This document shows positions 20,201 to 28,411 of a stretch of DNA of 64,000 nt, piece after piece. A model generated the notes under the pieces. The model had not been told where the DNA came from and ran no database searches. It was given only the letters and a program-made list of their open reading frames with translations. The stretch is from assembly GCF_000720115.1 (NCBI RefSeq), contig NZ_JOIR01000036.1, forward strand, positions 1 through 64,000, written 5' to 3'. The position numbers were made by a program, and so were the translations under genes. The stretch comes from Streptomyces sp. NRRL F-2580 (lineage in GTDB: Bacteria; Actinomycetota; Actinomycetes; Streptomycetales; Streptomycetaceae). Each line of letters opens with the position of its first letter. The first letter of the stretch is position 1.

Positions 20201-22244
20201 CGCCTCGGGCGGCTCGGCCGGCTACGACCACAAGGGCATGGGCATCACCGCCCGCGGTGCGTGGGAGTCCGTCAAGCGGCACTTCCGCGAGCTCGGCCAC
20301 GACACCCAGACCGAGGACTTCACCGTCGTCGGCGTCGGCGACATGTCCGGTGACGTCTTCGGCAACGGCATGCTGCTTTCCGAGCACATCCGCCTGGTCG
20401 CCGCCTTCGACCACCGGCACATCTTCCTCGACCCGACCCCGGACGCGGCCACCTCGTACGCGGAGCGCCGGCGCCTGTTCGAGCTGCCGCGCTCCTCGTG
20501 GGCCGACTACGACAGCTCGCTGCTCTCCGCGGGCGGCGGCATCCACCCGCGCAGCGCGAAGTCCATCCCCGTCAACGCGCACGTCCGCGAGGCCCTCGGC
20601 ATCGAGGCGGGCGTCACCAAGATGACCCCCGCCGACCTGATGCAGGCCATCCTGCAAGCGCCCGTGGACCTGCTGTGGAACGGCGGCATCGGTACGTACG
20701 TCAAGGCGACGGCCGAGACGCACGCGGACGTCGGCGACAAGGCCAACGACTCCATCCGCGTCAACGGCTCCCACGTCCGGGCCAAGGTCATCGGCGAGGG
20801 CGGCAACCTGGGCCTGACCCAGCTCGGCCGCATCGAGTTCGCCCGGACCGGCGCCGGCGGCGAAGGCGGCAAGGTCAACACCGACGCCATCGACAACAGC
20901 GCGGGCGTGGACACCTCCGACCACGAGGTGAACATCAAGATCCTGCTCAACGCGGTCGTCACGGACGGCGACATGACCGTCAAGCAGCGCAACAAGCTGC
21001 TCGCCCAGATGACCGACGAGGTGGGCCACCTCGTCCTGCGCAACAACTACGGGCAGAACACGGCGCTCGCCAACGGCGCCGCCCAGGCCCCGAGCCTGCT
21101 CCACGCCCAGCAGCGCTACATGCGCCGCCTGGAGAACGCCGGACTGCTCGACCGCGCGCTGGAGTTCCTGCCCACGGACCGGCAGATCCGCGAGCTGCTG
21201 GGCAGCGGCAAGGGTCTGACCCAGCCGGAACTGGCCGTGCTGTTCGCCTACACCAAGATCACGGTGGCGGACGAGCTCATCGCGACCGAGCTGCCGGACG
21301 ACCCGTACCTGCGCCGCCTGCTCTTCGCGTACTTCCCGGCCGCCCTGGGCGAGAAGTTCCCCGAGCAGATCGACGCGCACGCGCTGCGCCGCGAGATCAT
21401 CACCACCATCCTGGTCAACGACACCGTCAACACCGGTGGTTCGACCTTCCTGCACCGCCTGCGCGAGGAGACCGGGGCCTCCACGGAGGAGATCGTCCGG
21501 GCGCAGCTCGCGGCCCGCGAGATCTTCGGCCTGGCCGATGTGTGGGACGCGGTGGAGGCGCTCGACAACAAGGTCGCCGCCGACGTCCAGACCCGGGTGC
21601 GGCTGCACTCGCGGCGCCTGGTCGAGCGCGGTACCCGCTGGCTGCTGAACAACCGGCCGCAGCCGCTCCAGATCTCCGAGACCATCGCCTTCTTCGCGGA
21701 CCGGGTCGGGCAGGTCTGGGCCGAGCTGCCGAAGCTGGTGCGCGGCGCCGACCTGGAGTGGTACCAGTCGATCCTGGACGAGCTGACGGGCGAGGGCGTC
21801 CCGGAGGAACTGGCCGCCAAGGTCGCCGGGTTCTCCTCCGCCTTCCCGACGCTCGACATCGTGGCGATCGCGGACCGCACCGGCGTCGGCTGCCTGGAGG
21901 TGGCCGAGGTCTACTACGACCTCGCCGACCGCCTGGACATCACGCAGCTGATGGACCGGATCATCGAGCTGCCGCGGGCCGACCGCTGGCAGTCCATGGC
22001 CCGTGCGTCGATCCGCGAGGACCTGTTCGCGGCGCACGCGGCGCTGACGGCCGACGTGCTGTCCGTGGGCAACGGCAGTTCGACTCCCGAGGAGCGCTTC
22101 AAGGCGTGGGAGGAGAAGAACGCGGCGATCATCGGGCGGGCCCGGACGACGCTGGACGAGATCCGGGGGTCGGACGACTTCGACCTGGCGAACCTGTCGG
22201 TGGCGATGCGGACGATGCGGTCGCTGCTGCGCGCGCACAGCTGA
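17265..22244 (+). CDS. gdh: Large NAD-specific glutamate dehydrogenase
   Basis: This 1659-residue enzyme is of the 180-kDa class first described in Streptomyces. It deaminates glutamate to 2-oxoglutarate and ammonium with NAD and is mainly catabolic. The N-terminal half carries ACT-like regulatory regions. The catalytic core is central: [20 protein letters not shown], then the catalytic-Lys motif PVGAKGGF near residue 888, then the nucleotide-binding motif [16 protein letters not shown] near 1025. The C-terminal third is helical. Length equals that of known family members (about 1650). The ATG at 17265 has AGAGGA just upstream. A 21-bp hairpin ends the transcript. Confidence 0.97.
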   Translation: [1659 protein letters not shown]

Positions 22245-22259
22245 TCGGGCGGTTTTGCC

Positions 22260-22305
22260 GAACGGGCCGGGCCCGGGACCTCGCGGTCCCGGGCCCGGCC
22301 CGTTC
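22260..22305 (+). terminator. Terminator hairpin after gdh
   Basis: A perfect 21-bp inverted repeat (22260-22280 with 22285-22305) with a TCGC loop lies 15 bases after the gdh stop. Confidence 0.85.
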
Positions 22306-22320
22306 GTGGTTCGCGTGTCG

Positions 22321-22413
22321 GGTGCGGCGCCTCCCCCAGACTCCGTCCGGGGGACCCCAGGGGGCTCCGCCCCGCCCCCGATCCCCCGCGCCTCAAACGC
22401 CGGCGGGGCTGAA
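22321..22413 (+). repeat. Dispersed double-hairpin intergenic repeat, copy B
   Basis: It has the same architecture as copy A: a GGGGCTCCGCCCC hairpin, then CCCCGCGCCTCAAACGCCGG and GCGGGGCTG. It lies between the convergent gdh and ABC-transporter genes. Confidence 0.75.
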
Positions 22414-22461
22414 GTTTGTGCCGGCCGGCCTGGAACGGGCCGGCGGGGCTGGAACAGCCGG

Positions 22462-23238
22462 TCAGCGTCCCGCGGTGAAGGCCTCGTACGCGTCGCAGAC
22501 TTCGGCGGCCGGGCCGTCCATGCGCATGACGCCCGCCTCCAGCCAGATCGCGCGGTCGCAGGTCTCGCGGACCGTGTTGATGCCGTGGCTGACGAGGAAG
22601 ACCGTGCCGGCCTGTTGGCGCAGTTGCTCGATGCGGGCCTGGCTGCGCCGCTGGAAGGCCGCGTCGCCGGTGGCCAGGGCCTCGTCGATCATGAGTACGT
22701 CGTGGTCCTTGGCGGCGGCGATGGAGAAGCGCAGGCGGGCGCCCATGCCGGAGGAGTACGTCCGCATGGGCAGCGAGATGAAGTCGCCCTTCTCGTTGAT
22801 GCCGGAGAAATCGACGATGTCCTGGTAGCGCTCGTGGATCTGCTGCTTGGACATGCCCATCGCGAGGCCGCCGAGCACGACGTTGCGCTCGCCCGTCAGG
22901 TCGTTCATCAGGGCGGCGTTCACGCCCAGCAGGGACGGCTGACCGTGCGAGAAGATCCGGCCGCGGGCCACCGGCTGGAGACCGGCGATGGCGGCCAGCA
23001 GGGTGGACTTGCCCGAGCCGTTGGAGCCGATGAGGCCGATGGCCTCGCCCTTGTACGCGGTGAAGGTGACGCCTTTGACGGCGTGCACCTCGCGGATGCC
23101 GGGAGCCGGCTCGCGGGAGAAGATCCGGCTGAGGGCCGCGGTGGCGCCGCCCTTGCGGCTGCCGCTGCCGTGGACCTTGTAGATGACGTGGACCCCGTCG
23201 GCGATCACGGTGGGGATCCGTCCTCGAGTGTCAGCCAC
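22462..23238 (-). CDS. ABC transporter ATPase, polysaccharide/teichoic acid export type
   Basis: This 258-residue ATPase is of the TagH/Wzt group. Walker A is GSNGSGKSTLL, the signature is SSGMGARL (a variant of the usual LSGGQ, common in this group), and Walker B is DVLMIDEALATGD. It would drive export of a lipid-linked cell-wall glycopolymer with the adjacent permease. The GTG at 23238 has GGAGG 9 bases upstream and overlaps the permease stop by 8 bases, so expression is coupled. The short length without a C-terminal carbohydrate-binding domain resembles TagH-type cores more than O-antigen Wzt. Confidence 0.9.
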   Translation of the reverse strand: MADTRGRIPTVIADGVHVIYKVHGSGSRKGGATAALSRIFSREPAPGIREVHAVKGVTFTAYKGEAIGLIGSNGSGKSTLLAAIAGLQPVARGRIFSHGQPSLLGVNAALMNDLTGERNVVLGGLAMGMSKQQIHERYQDIVDFSGINEKGDFISLPMRTYSSGMGARLRFSIAAAKDHDVLMIDEALATGDAAFQRRSQARIEQLRQQAGTVFLVSHGINTVRETCDRAIWLEAGVMRMDGPAAEVCDAYEAFTAGR

Positions 23239-24139
23239 GGCCGTATTCCTCCTCTGCCTTCCAGAAGTAGACGAACCCGCCGACGCCGGCGAGCAGGGCC
23301 CAGCCGATGGCGATCGGCCATACGTGGTGCGGGAGCGAGTGCGCTTCGAAGCTGTCGATGAGCGCGAAGCGCATCAGGTCGATGTAGACGGCCGCGGGGT
23401 TGAGCTTGAGCATCGTCAGCACCCAGTGCGGCAGGTCGCCCGTCCTGTGGATCTGGTCGATGGACCACATGACGCCCGAGGAGTACATCCAGGTGCGCAG
23501 GACGAAGGGCATCAGCTGGCTGACGTCCGGGCTCTTGCTGCCGATGCGGGCCATGATCATGGCGCAGCCGGCGGCGAAGACGGCCATCAGCAGGAGCGTC
23601 GGGACGGCCAGGAGCCAGGCGGGGCCGGGCGTCTGGCCGAAGGCGAGCAGCAGGATGACCAGGGCGCCCATGGTGACGAGCAGCTGCTGGAAGAGCTGGA
23701 CGACGGTGGAGAGGGGCAGGCTCGCGCGGGGGAAGTGCAGGGCGCGGACCAGGCCGAGGTTGCTGTGGACGGCGCGGGTGCCGGCGTTGATGGAGCTGCC
23801 GATGAAGTCCCAGATGAAGACGCCGGTGATCAGGAAGGGGAGGTAGTCCGGCACTCCGCTGCTGGCCTTCATCGCGAGGCCGAAGACGAAGTAGTAGACG
23901 GCCGCGTTGAGCAGCGGGGTCACCAGGTGCCAGACCTGGCCGAGCTTGGCCGTGCTGTACGTGGCCTGCATGCGGGCGGTGGCGTACGCGGCCACGAAGT
24001 GGCGCCGGTCCCAGAGCTGCGCGACGTAGCGCGGGAGGGAGGGGCGCGCGCCGCTGAGGGTGAGGCCGTGGGCGGCGGCGAGTTGCGCGAGTTCCGCGGA
24101 GGGCGCGGGCGCGGTCTTGGGTGCGGTCGCGGTGGTCAC
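23231..24139 (-). CDS. ABC-2 type permease, TagG/Wzm-like
   Basis: This is a 302-residue membrane subunit with six predicted helices after an N-terminal cytoplasmic segment containing LPRYVAQLWDRRHFVAAYA, typical of ABC-2 exporters of polysaccharides and teichoic acids. It pairs with the downstream ATPase gene, which overlaps its stop. The GTG at 24139 is the first in-frame start; its ribosome site is weak. Two matching palindromic sites in the intergenic region to the divergent TetR gene suggest the exporter operon is TetR-repressed. Confidence 0.88.
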   Translation of the reverse strand: MTTATAPKTAPAPSAELAQLAAAHGLTLSGARPSLPRYVAQLWDRRHFVAAYATARMQATYSTAKLGQVWHLVTPLLNAAVYYFVFGLAMKASSGVPDYLPFLITGVFIWDFIGSSINAGTRAVHSNLGLVRALHFPRASLPLSTVVQLFQQLLVTMGALVILLLAFGQTPGPAWLLAVPTLLLMAVFAAGCAMIMARIGSKSPDVSQLMPFVLRTWMYSSGVMWSIDQIHRTGDLPHWVLTMLKLNPAAVYIDLMRFALIDSFEAHSLPHHVWPIAIGWALLAGVGGFVYFWKAEEEYGRG

Positions 24140-24188
24140 AGGGTTCGCTTTCGACGGGGTCAGGGCGTCGGCTGGCGATGGGACGGGT

Positions 24189-24268
24189 CCGTATCGTCGC
24201 TACGGCGAGGTTAGGGCGTGCCGCGTCGGAACGCAACCGTATCGTCGTGACGGGAGCGCGGCTATGCT
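24189..24268. promoter_or_regulatory. Twin TetR operators and tetR leaderless promoter
   Basis: Two 17-base sites share 15 bases: CCGTATCGTCGCTACGG at 24189-24205 and CCGTATCGTCGTGACGG at 24237-24253. Each is an imperfect palindrome, and their starts are 48 bases apart. A TATGCT -10 at 24263-24268 lies 6 bases before the tetR ATG, so the second site covers its -35 region. Confidence 0.65.
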
Positions 24269-24274
24269 CTGTGC

Positions 24275-24904
24275 ATGACCACGGACCCCTCCGCCGCCCC
24301 CGCCCCCGCCGCCCCCGCCCGTAGAGCCCCCGCCGGCGCCGCCGTCCTGCGTGAGGACGTGACCGAGGCGATCCGCGAAGCGGTGCTGGAGGAACTGGCC
24401 GCGGTCGGGTTCTCGCGGATGTCCATCGAGGGCATCGCGCGGCGGGCGGGCGTCGGCAAGACCGCGGTGTACCGGCGCTGGAAGTCCAAGCTGCACCTGG
24501 TGCTCGACCTGATCGGGGCCTTCGCGGCGGACGGCCTGCCGGTGCCGGCCACCGGGTCGCTGTACGGGGACGTACGGGCGCTGCTGGAGGTCATGTCCCA
24601 CGTGCTGAGGCACCCGGTGGCGTCGGCGGTGATCCCCGACCTGCTGGTGGAGGCGGCGCGGAACCCGGAGATCGCGGACGCGGTGCGGGGGGCGCTGCTG
24701 GAGGGGCAGCGACGGGTTGCCGCGGGCATCGTCGGCGAGGCGGTGTCGCGCGGCGAGCTGGCGGAGGGGGTGGATCCGGACCGGGCGCTCGATCTGGCGA
24801 TCGGGCCGCTGTACTGGCGGCAGGTGGTCGTGGGGGACTCCGTCCCCGGCGGGTACCTCGACGAGCTCGCGCGGTCGGTGGCGGCCGGACTGCGGGCCTC
24901 CTGA
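24275..24904 (+). CDS. TetR-family transcriptional regulator
   Basis: This is a 209-residue regulator. The helix-turn-helix is at about residues 44-72 (FSRMSIEGIARRAGVGKTAV then YRRWKSK), followed by a ligand-binding helical domain of the TetR_C_11-like type. The first 20 residues are Pro/Ala-rich. It is divergent from the ABC-2 exporter genes, and the shared intergenic region holds two near-identical palindromes. It is therefore most likely an autoregulating repressor of the exporter. TATGCT sits exactly 6 bases before the ATG, which implies a leaderless mRNA. Confidence 0.92.
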   Translation: MTTDPSAAPAPAAPARRAPAGAAVLREDVTEAIREAVLEELAAVGFSRMSIEGIARRAGVGKTAVYRRWKSKLHLVLDLIGAFAADGLPVPATGSLYGDVRALLEVMSHVLRHPVASAVIPDLLVEAARNPEIADAVRGALLEGQRRVAAGIVGEAVSRGELAEGVDPDRALDLAIGPLYWRQVVVGDSVPGGYLDELARSVAAGLRAS

Positions 24905-24921
24905 CCCTGCGGGCCGCCTTC

Positions 24922-24968
24922 TGGGGCTCCGCCCCGGACCCCGCGCTCAAACGTCGGCGGGGCTGAAA
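24922..24968 (+). repeat. Dispersed double-hairpin intergenic repeat, copy C
   Basis: A TGGGGCTCCGCCCCG hairpin is followed by CCCCGCGCTCAAACGTCGGC and GGGGCTG. The loop has changed (ACGTCG for ACGCCG), but the CCCCGC/GCGGGG stem is kept, which supports selection on structure. It lies between tetR and the convergent transferase gene. The rest of 24905-25070 shows no gene. Confidence 0.7.
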
Positions 24969-25070
24969 TACCGGGGCGGAGCCCCCGCAGCGGCGCCACG
25001 TGGTCGATGCGGCCTCCGCTACCGAGCAGGGTTCGGGGGCGGAGCCCTCGTGGCCGGGCTACGGGCCGGG

Positions 25071-27365
25071 CTACGGCCAGAGGCGGGCCAAGGTCGGTTC
25101 CTGGGCCGGAGCCGGGGCCGGGGCGGGGGCCGCAGGGGCGGGGCGGCGGTCCGCCAGGGGGGTGATCGCGGGGACCGGGGCGGTCTGGCCCAGGAAGATC
25201 CGCCGGACCACGCGTTCCGCCGCGTGGCCGTCGTCGTACGAGCAGAACCGCCCGCGGAACGCCGCCCGCAGCTGCGCCGAGCGCGAGCCCTGCCAGTGGC
25301 CCGTGGTGAAGATGTCCACCAGCTCGTCCTGGGTCCGGGCGATCGCACCCGGCGGGCACGACCGCAGGTCGAAGTAGGTGCCGCGGGCCGCCTCGTACGC
25401 CTCCCAGTCGTCCGCGTGGATCACGATCGGCCGGTCCAGCACCGCGTAGTCGAACATCAGGGACGAGTAGTCCGTGACGAGCGCGTCCGAGGCGAGGCAG
25501 AGCTCCTCCACCGACGGGTGGGAGGAGACGTCCAGCAGCCGCGGGTGCGGCTCCCACGCGCGGCCGGCGTCCGCGTACGTGAGGTGGGTGCGGGCGAGGA
25601 TCGTGAAGCGCGGGCCCAGATCGCGCAGGACCCGCTCGAAGTCCAGGTGTTCCGGTTGGCTGCGCCGGTAGTCGCGGTGGGTGGGCGCGTACAGGACGGC
25701 CGTCGAGCCCGCCGGGATGCCGAGCCGTTCGCGCAGCTCCAGTACGTCCGCGCGGGTCGCCCGGTGGAAGACGTCGTTGCGCGGGTAGCCGTATTCGAGG
25801 GTCGTGTAGGAGGACGGGACCGCCTTCTCCCAGACCAGGGTGGAGTGCCGGTTCGCGGAGAGCAGGTAGTCCCACTGGTCGGCGCCGCGCAGCAGGCCCG
25901 CGAAGTCCGTGGTCGGGGTGGCCGCCGGGCGGTCCTGGAGGTCGAGGCCGACGCGCTTGAGCGGGGTGCCGTGCTGGGTCTGGACCAGGATCTGGCCGGG
26001 GCGCTTGACCAGCGCGCGGTCGAAGTTGACGTTCGTGACCAGGTACGTGGCCCGCGCCAGGGCGGTCCAGTACGCCGCCGAGCCCGGGCGCAGCGCCGTC
26101 GTCTCCCGGGGCAGGGTCGAGGCGTGCGCCGGGTCGCAGATCCACGCCGTCCGCATCCGGGGCGCGAGTTCCCGCAGCTTGGCCTCGATCGCCGCCGGGT
26201 TGCAGGCGTAGCCGCCGTGCCAGTACGCGGAGAAGACCGCGAGCTCCGGGCGCAGGGGGAGCAGGCGCTGGATCCGGTAGTGCAGGCGCCGGGCCGTTTC
26301 GCGCAGGCCCTGCCACAGGGTCGTGGCCGCGCGGCCCAGTGCCAGCCCGGCCGAGCGCAGCGCGGACAGCAGCCGGTAGGTGCGCCGGGTGCCCAGCCGC
26401 ATCAGGGTGTGCCGGACCCGGTCGGTCCGCGACAGGGACAGCGGCAGCGCGGACCTGCCGCCCGGGGCCCGGTAGCGGCGCAACAGCGCGGAGGCCCGGC
26501 TGAAGAACTCGGCCCGGCCGGCGGGCGGGAGGCGGCGCGGGTCGGCGTACAGGGCGCAGAAGTGCTCGGCCATGCGGCGGTGCACGGTGGGGCGCCAGCG
26601 CTCCAGCTCCGGGCGCCCGGCGAGGTAGCCGAACACCCGGTCGTACTGGTCGAAGATGTCGAGGTGGCGGCGGCTGGTGGTGGTCAGGATCGAGCCGGTC
26701 CGCCGCTGGCGGTAGTGGACGCAGACCCGGTCCAGGACGGCGACGGACTCCGCGGCCAGCAGCGCCGGGTAGGTCCAGGGAGTGTCCTCGTAGAGGCCGG
26801 GCGGGAATTCGAGGCCCTCGCGCTCCACGTACTCGCGGCGGTAGGCCTTGTTCCACACCACCATCAGCATGGCCAGCAGCGCCGGGCGGTCGGCGAGCCG
26901 GAAGCTGGCCGGGCCCTCCTCGGACAGCCGGTGCGCGAGGCGGTTGCGCACCAGCTCGCCCGACCAGAAGGTGCGCGCGTAGTCGTAGACGAGGACGTCG
27001 GGGGAGCCGGTGGCCTTCAGCCGGTCGGTGATGGCCTGCAGGGCGCCGGGGGCGAGGGTGTCGTCGCCGTCGAGGAAGATCAGGTAGTCGCCGGTGGCCC
27101 GGGCCAGGCCCGCGTTGCGGGCCGGGCCCAGGCCCAGGTTGTGCGCCAGGTGCACGGCGGTGACCCGGGCGTCACGGGCCGCGTACTCGTCGATGATCGA
27201 ACCGCAGGCGTCGGGTGAGGCGTCGTCGACCGCGATCAGTTCCAGATCCGGGTACGACTGCGTCAGGACCGAGTCCAGACTCTCCTGGAGGTAGGCCTGG
27301 ACCTTGTACGCGGGCACGATGACGCTGAACCGGGGCACGGCACATCCAGGGGTCGGCGCGGGCAT
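25071..27365 (-). CDS. Fused GT2 glycosyltransferase / CDP-glycerol glycerophosphotransferase
   Basis: The 764-residue protein has two enzymes. Residues about 10-230 are a family 2 glycosyltransferase (FSVIVPAYKVQAYLQESLDS; the DxD-like ILFLDGDD type motif appears as FLDGDDTL). Residues about 370-735 are a TagF/TagB-like CDP-glycerol:polyol glycerophosphotransferase with QHGTPLKRVG, SANRHSTLVWEKA, YGYPRNDVF, YAPTHRD and VTDYSSLMFDYAVLDRPIV. Such fusions build poly(glycerol phosphate)-type wall or capsule polymers at the membrane. The nearby TagGH-like exporter fits this. The ATG at 27365 is used; a GTG at 27338 directly before the conserved start is an alternative. Confidence 0.9.
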   Translation of the reverse strand: MPAPTPGCAVPRFSVIVPAYKVQAYLQESLDSVLTQSYPDLELIAVDDASPDACGSIIDEYAARDARVTAVHLAHNLGLGPARNAGLARATGDYLIFLDGDDTLAPGALQAITDRLKATGSPDVLVYDYARTFWSGELVRNRLAHRLSEEGPASFRLADRPALLAMLMVVWNKAYRREYVEREGLEFPPGLYEDTPWTYPALLAAESVAVLDRVCVHYRQRRTGSILTTTSRRHLDIFDQYDRVFGYLAGRPELERWRPTVHRRMAEHFCALYADPRRLPPAGRAEFFSRASALLRRYRAPGGRSALPLSLSRTDRVRHTLMRLGTRRTYRLLSALRSAGLALGRAATTLWQGLRETARRLHYRIQRLLPLRPELAVFSAYWHGGYACNPAAIEAKLRELAPRMRTAWICDPAHASTLPRETTALRPGSAAYWTALARATYLVTNVNFDRALVKRPGQILVQTQHGTPLKRVGLDLQDRPAATPTTDFAGLLRGADQWDYLLSANRHSTLVWEKAVPSSYTTLEYGYPRNDVFHRATRADVLELRERLGIPAGSTAVLYAPTHRDYRRSQPEHLDFERVLRDLGPRFTILARTHLTYADAGRAWEPHPRLLDVSSHPSVEELCLASDALVTDYSSLMFDYAVLDRPIVIHADDWEAYEAARGTYFDLRSCPPGAIARTQDELVDIFTTGHWQGSRSAQLRAAFRGRFCSYDDGHAAERVVRRIFLGQTAPVPAITPLADRRPAPAAPAPAPAPAQEPTLARLWP

Positions 27366-27417
27366 GTCTCCCCCAGCTACCGCGGGGAGGTGCCCCCAGG
27401 AACCCCCGGCGTGGCGT

Positions 27418-27456
27418 TCGGGTTACGCAGCGTGTGGCAATCGGGTTACGCAGCGT
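27418..27456. repeat. 16-bp direct repeat upstream of the transferase gene
   Basis: TCGGGTTACGCAGCGT occurs at 27418-27433 and 27441-27456, a 23-base period or roughly two helical turns. Read on the other strand each copy contains GTAACC. It lies 53-91 bases before the transferase start and could be a regulator binding pair. Confidence 0.55.
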
Positions 27457-27472
27457 CAACGTCGCACGTCAA

Positions 27473-28411
27473 TCACTTGATCGCGCCGGCCATCACCCCC
27501 GTGACGAACTGCCGCTGGAACGCGAAGAAGACGACGAGCGGGACCACCATCGACAGGAACGCACCCGGCGCCAGCACGTCGATGTTGTTGCCGAACTGCC
27601 GTACCTGCTGCTGGAGCGCTACCGTCACCGGCGGGTTCGCCGAGTCCGCGAAGACCAGCGCCACGAGCATGTCGTTCCACACCCACAGGAACTGGAAGAT
27701 GCCGAGCGAGGCGATCGCCGGCCCGCCGAGCGGCAGCACCACCCGGGCGAACAGCCGCAGTTCACCCGCCCCGTCGAGGCGGGCCGCCTCCAGCAGCTCG
27801 CGCGGGATCTCCGCGAAGAAGTTGCGCAGCAGGAACACGGCGAAGGGCAGTCCGAAGGCGGTGTGGAAGAGGACCACTCCCGCCGTGGTCTCGAACAGCC
27901 CGATGGAGCCGAAGAGTTCGGACACCGGGATCAGCGCCACCTGTACGGGGACCACGAGCAGCCCGACGACGACGAGGAAGAGCCAGTCCCGGCCGGGGAA
28001 CTCCAGCCAGGCGAAGGCGTATCCGGCGAACGCGCCCAGGACCAGGACCAGCAGGGTGGCCGGCACGGCGATCGCGACCGTGTTCAGGAGCGAGCCGGTG
28101 ATGGTGTCGTTGGCCAGCAGCCGCTCGTAGTTGCCGGCGGTCAGCCGCGAGGGCGCCGTCAGCACCTGCCACCAGCCACCCTTGTTGAGGTCGGTGGGGG
28201 AGACGAACGAGGAGATGAGCAGCCCGAGCGTGGGCACCAGCCAGAAGAGCGCGGCCAGGACCAGGAACACCCGCAGCGCCCCGCCCGCGGCCCGCGCGGC
28301 CAGCCGGCCCACGGTGCTCCCGGTGCTCCCGGCCCCCACGGTGCTCCCGGCCCCCATGGTGCTCCCGGCCCCCACGGTGCTCCCGGTCCGTTCGGACTTG
28401 GACGGACTCAT
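27473..28411 (-). CDS. Carbohydrate ABC transporter permease (MalG type)
   Basis: This 312-residue inner-membrane subunit has six predicted helices and the EAA loop EIPRELLEAARLDGAGELRLF that contacts the ATPase. The C-terminus QRQFVTGVMAGAIK is typical of MalG-like sugar permeases. The N-terminus has a short Gly/Ser/Thr repeat coded by an 18-bp tandem array. The ATG at 28411 has GGAGGG 6 bases upstream and overlaps the stop of the MalF-type gene (ATGA). No ATPase gene is in the operon; in Streptomyces the shared MsiK ATPase often fills this role, which is inferred here. Confidence 0.93.
   Translation of the reverse strand: MSPSKSERTGSTVGAGSTMGAGSTVGAGSTGSTVGRLAARAAGGALRVFLVLAALFWLVPTLGLLISSFVSPTDLNKGGWWQVLTAPSRLTAGNYERLLANDTITGSLLNTVAIAVPATLLVLVLGAFAGYAFAWLEFPGRDWLFLVVVGLLVVPVQVALIPVSELFGSIGLFETTAGVVLFHTAFGLPFAVFLLRNFFAEIPRELLEAARLDGAGELRLFARVVLPLGGPAIASLGIFQFLWVWNDMLVALVFADSANPPVTVALQQQVRQFGNNIDVLAPGAFLSMVVPLVVFFAFQRQFVTGVMAGAIK
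28311..28388. repeat. 18-bp in-frame tandem repeat in the MalG-type gene
   Basis: About four imperfect copies of an 18-base unit encode V/M-GAGST repeats at the extreme N-terminus, before the first membrane helix. Confidence 0.75.

Noticed and set aside
17346..22238. A 1630-codon open frame antisense to glutamate dehydrogenase
   Set aside because: It arises from GC-biased codon use on the other strand; composition is Val/Asp/Gly/Arg-rich without any family motif.
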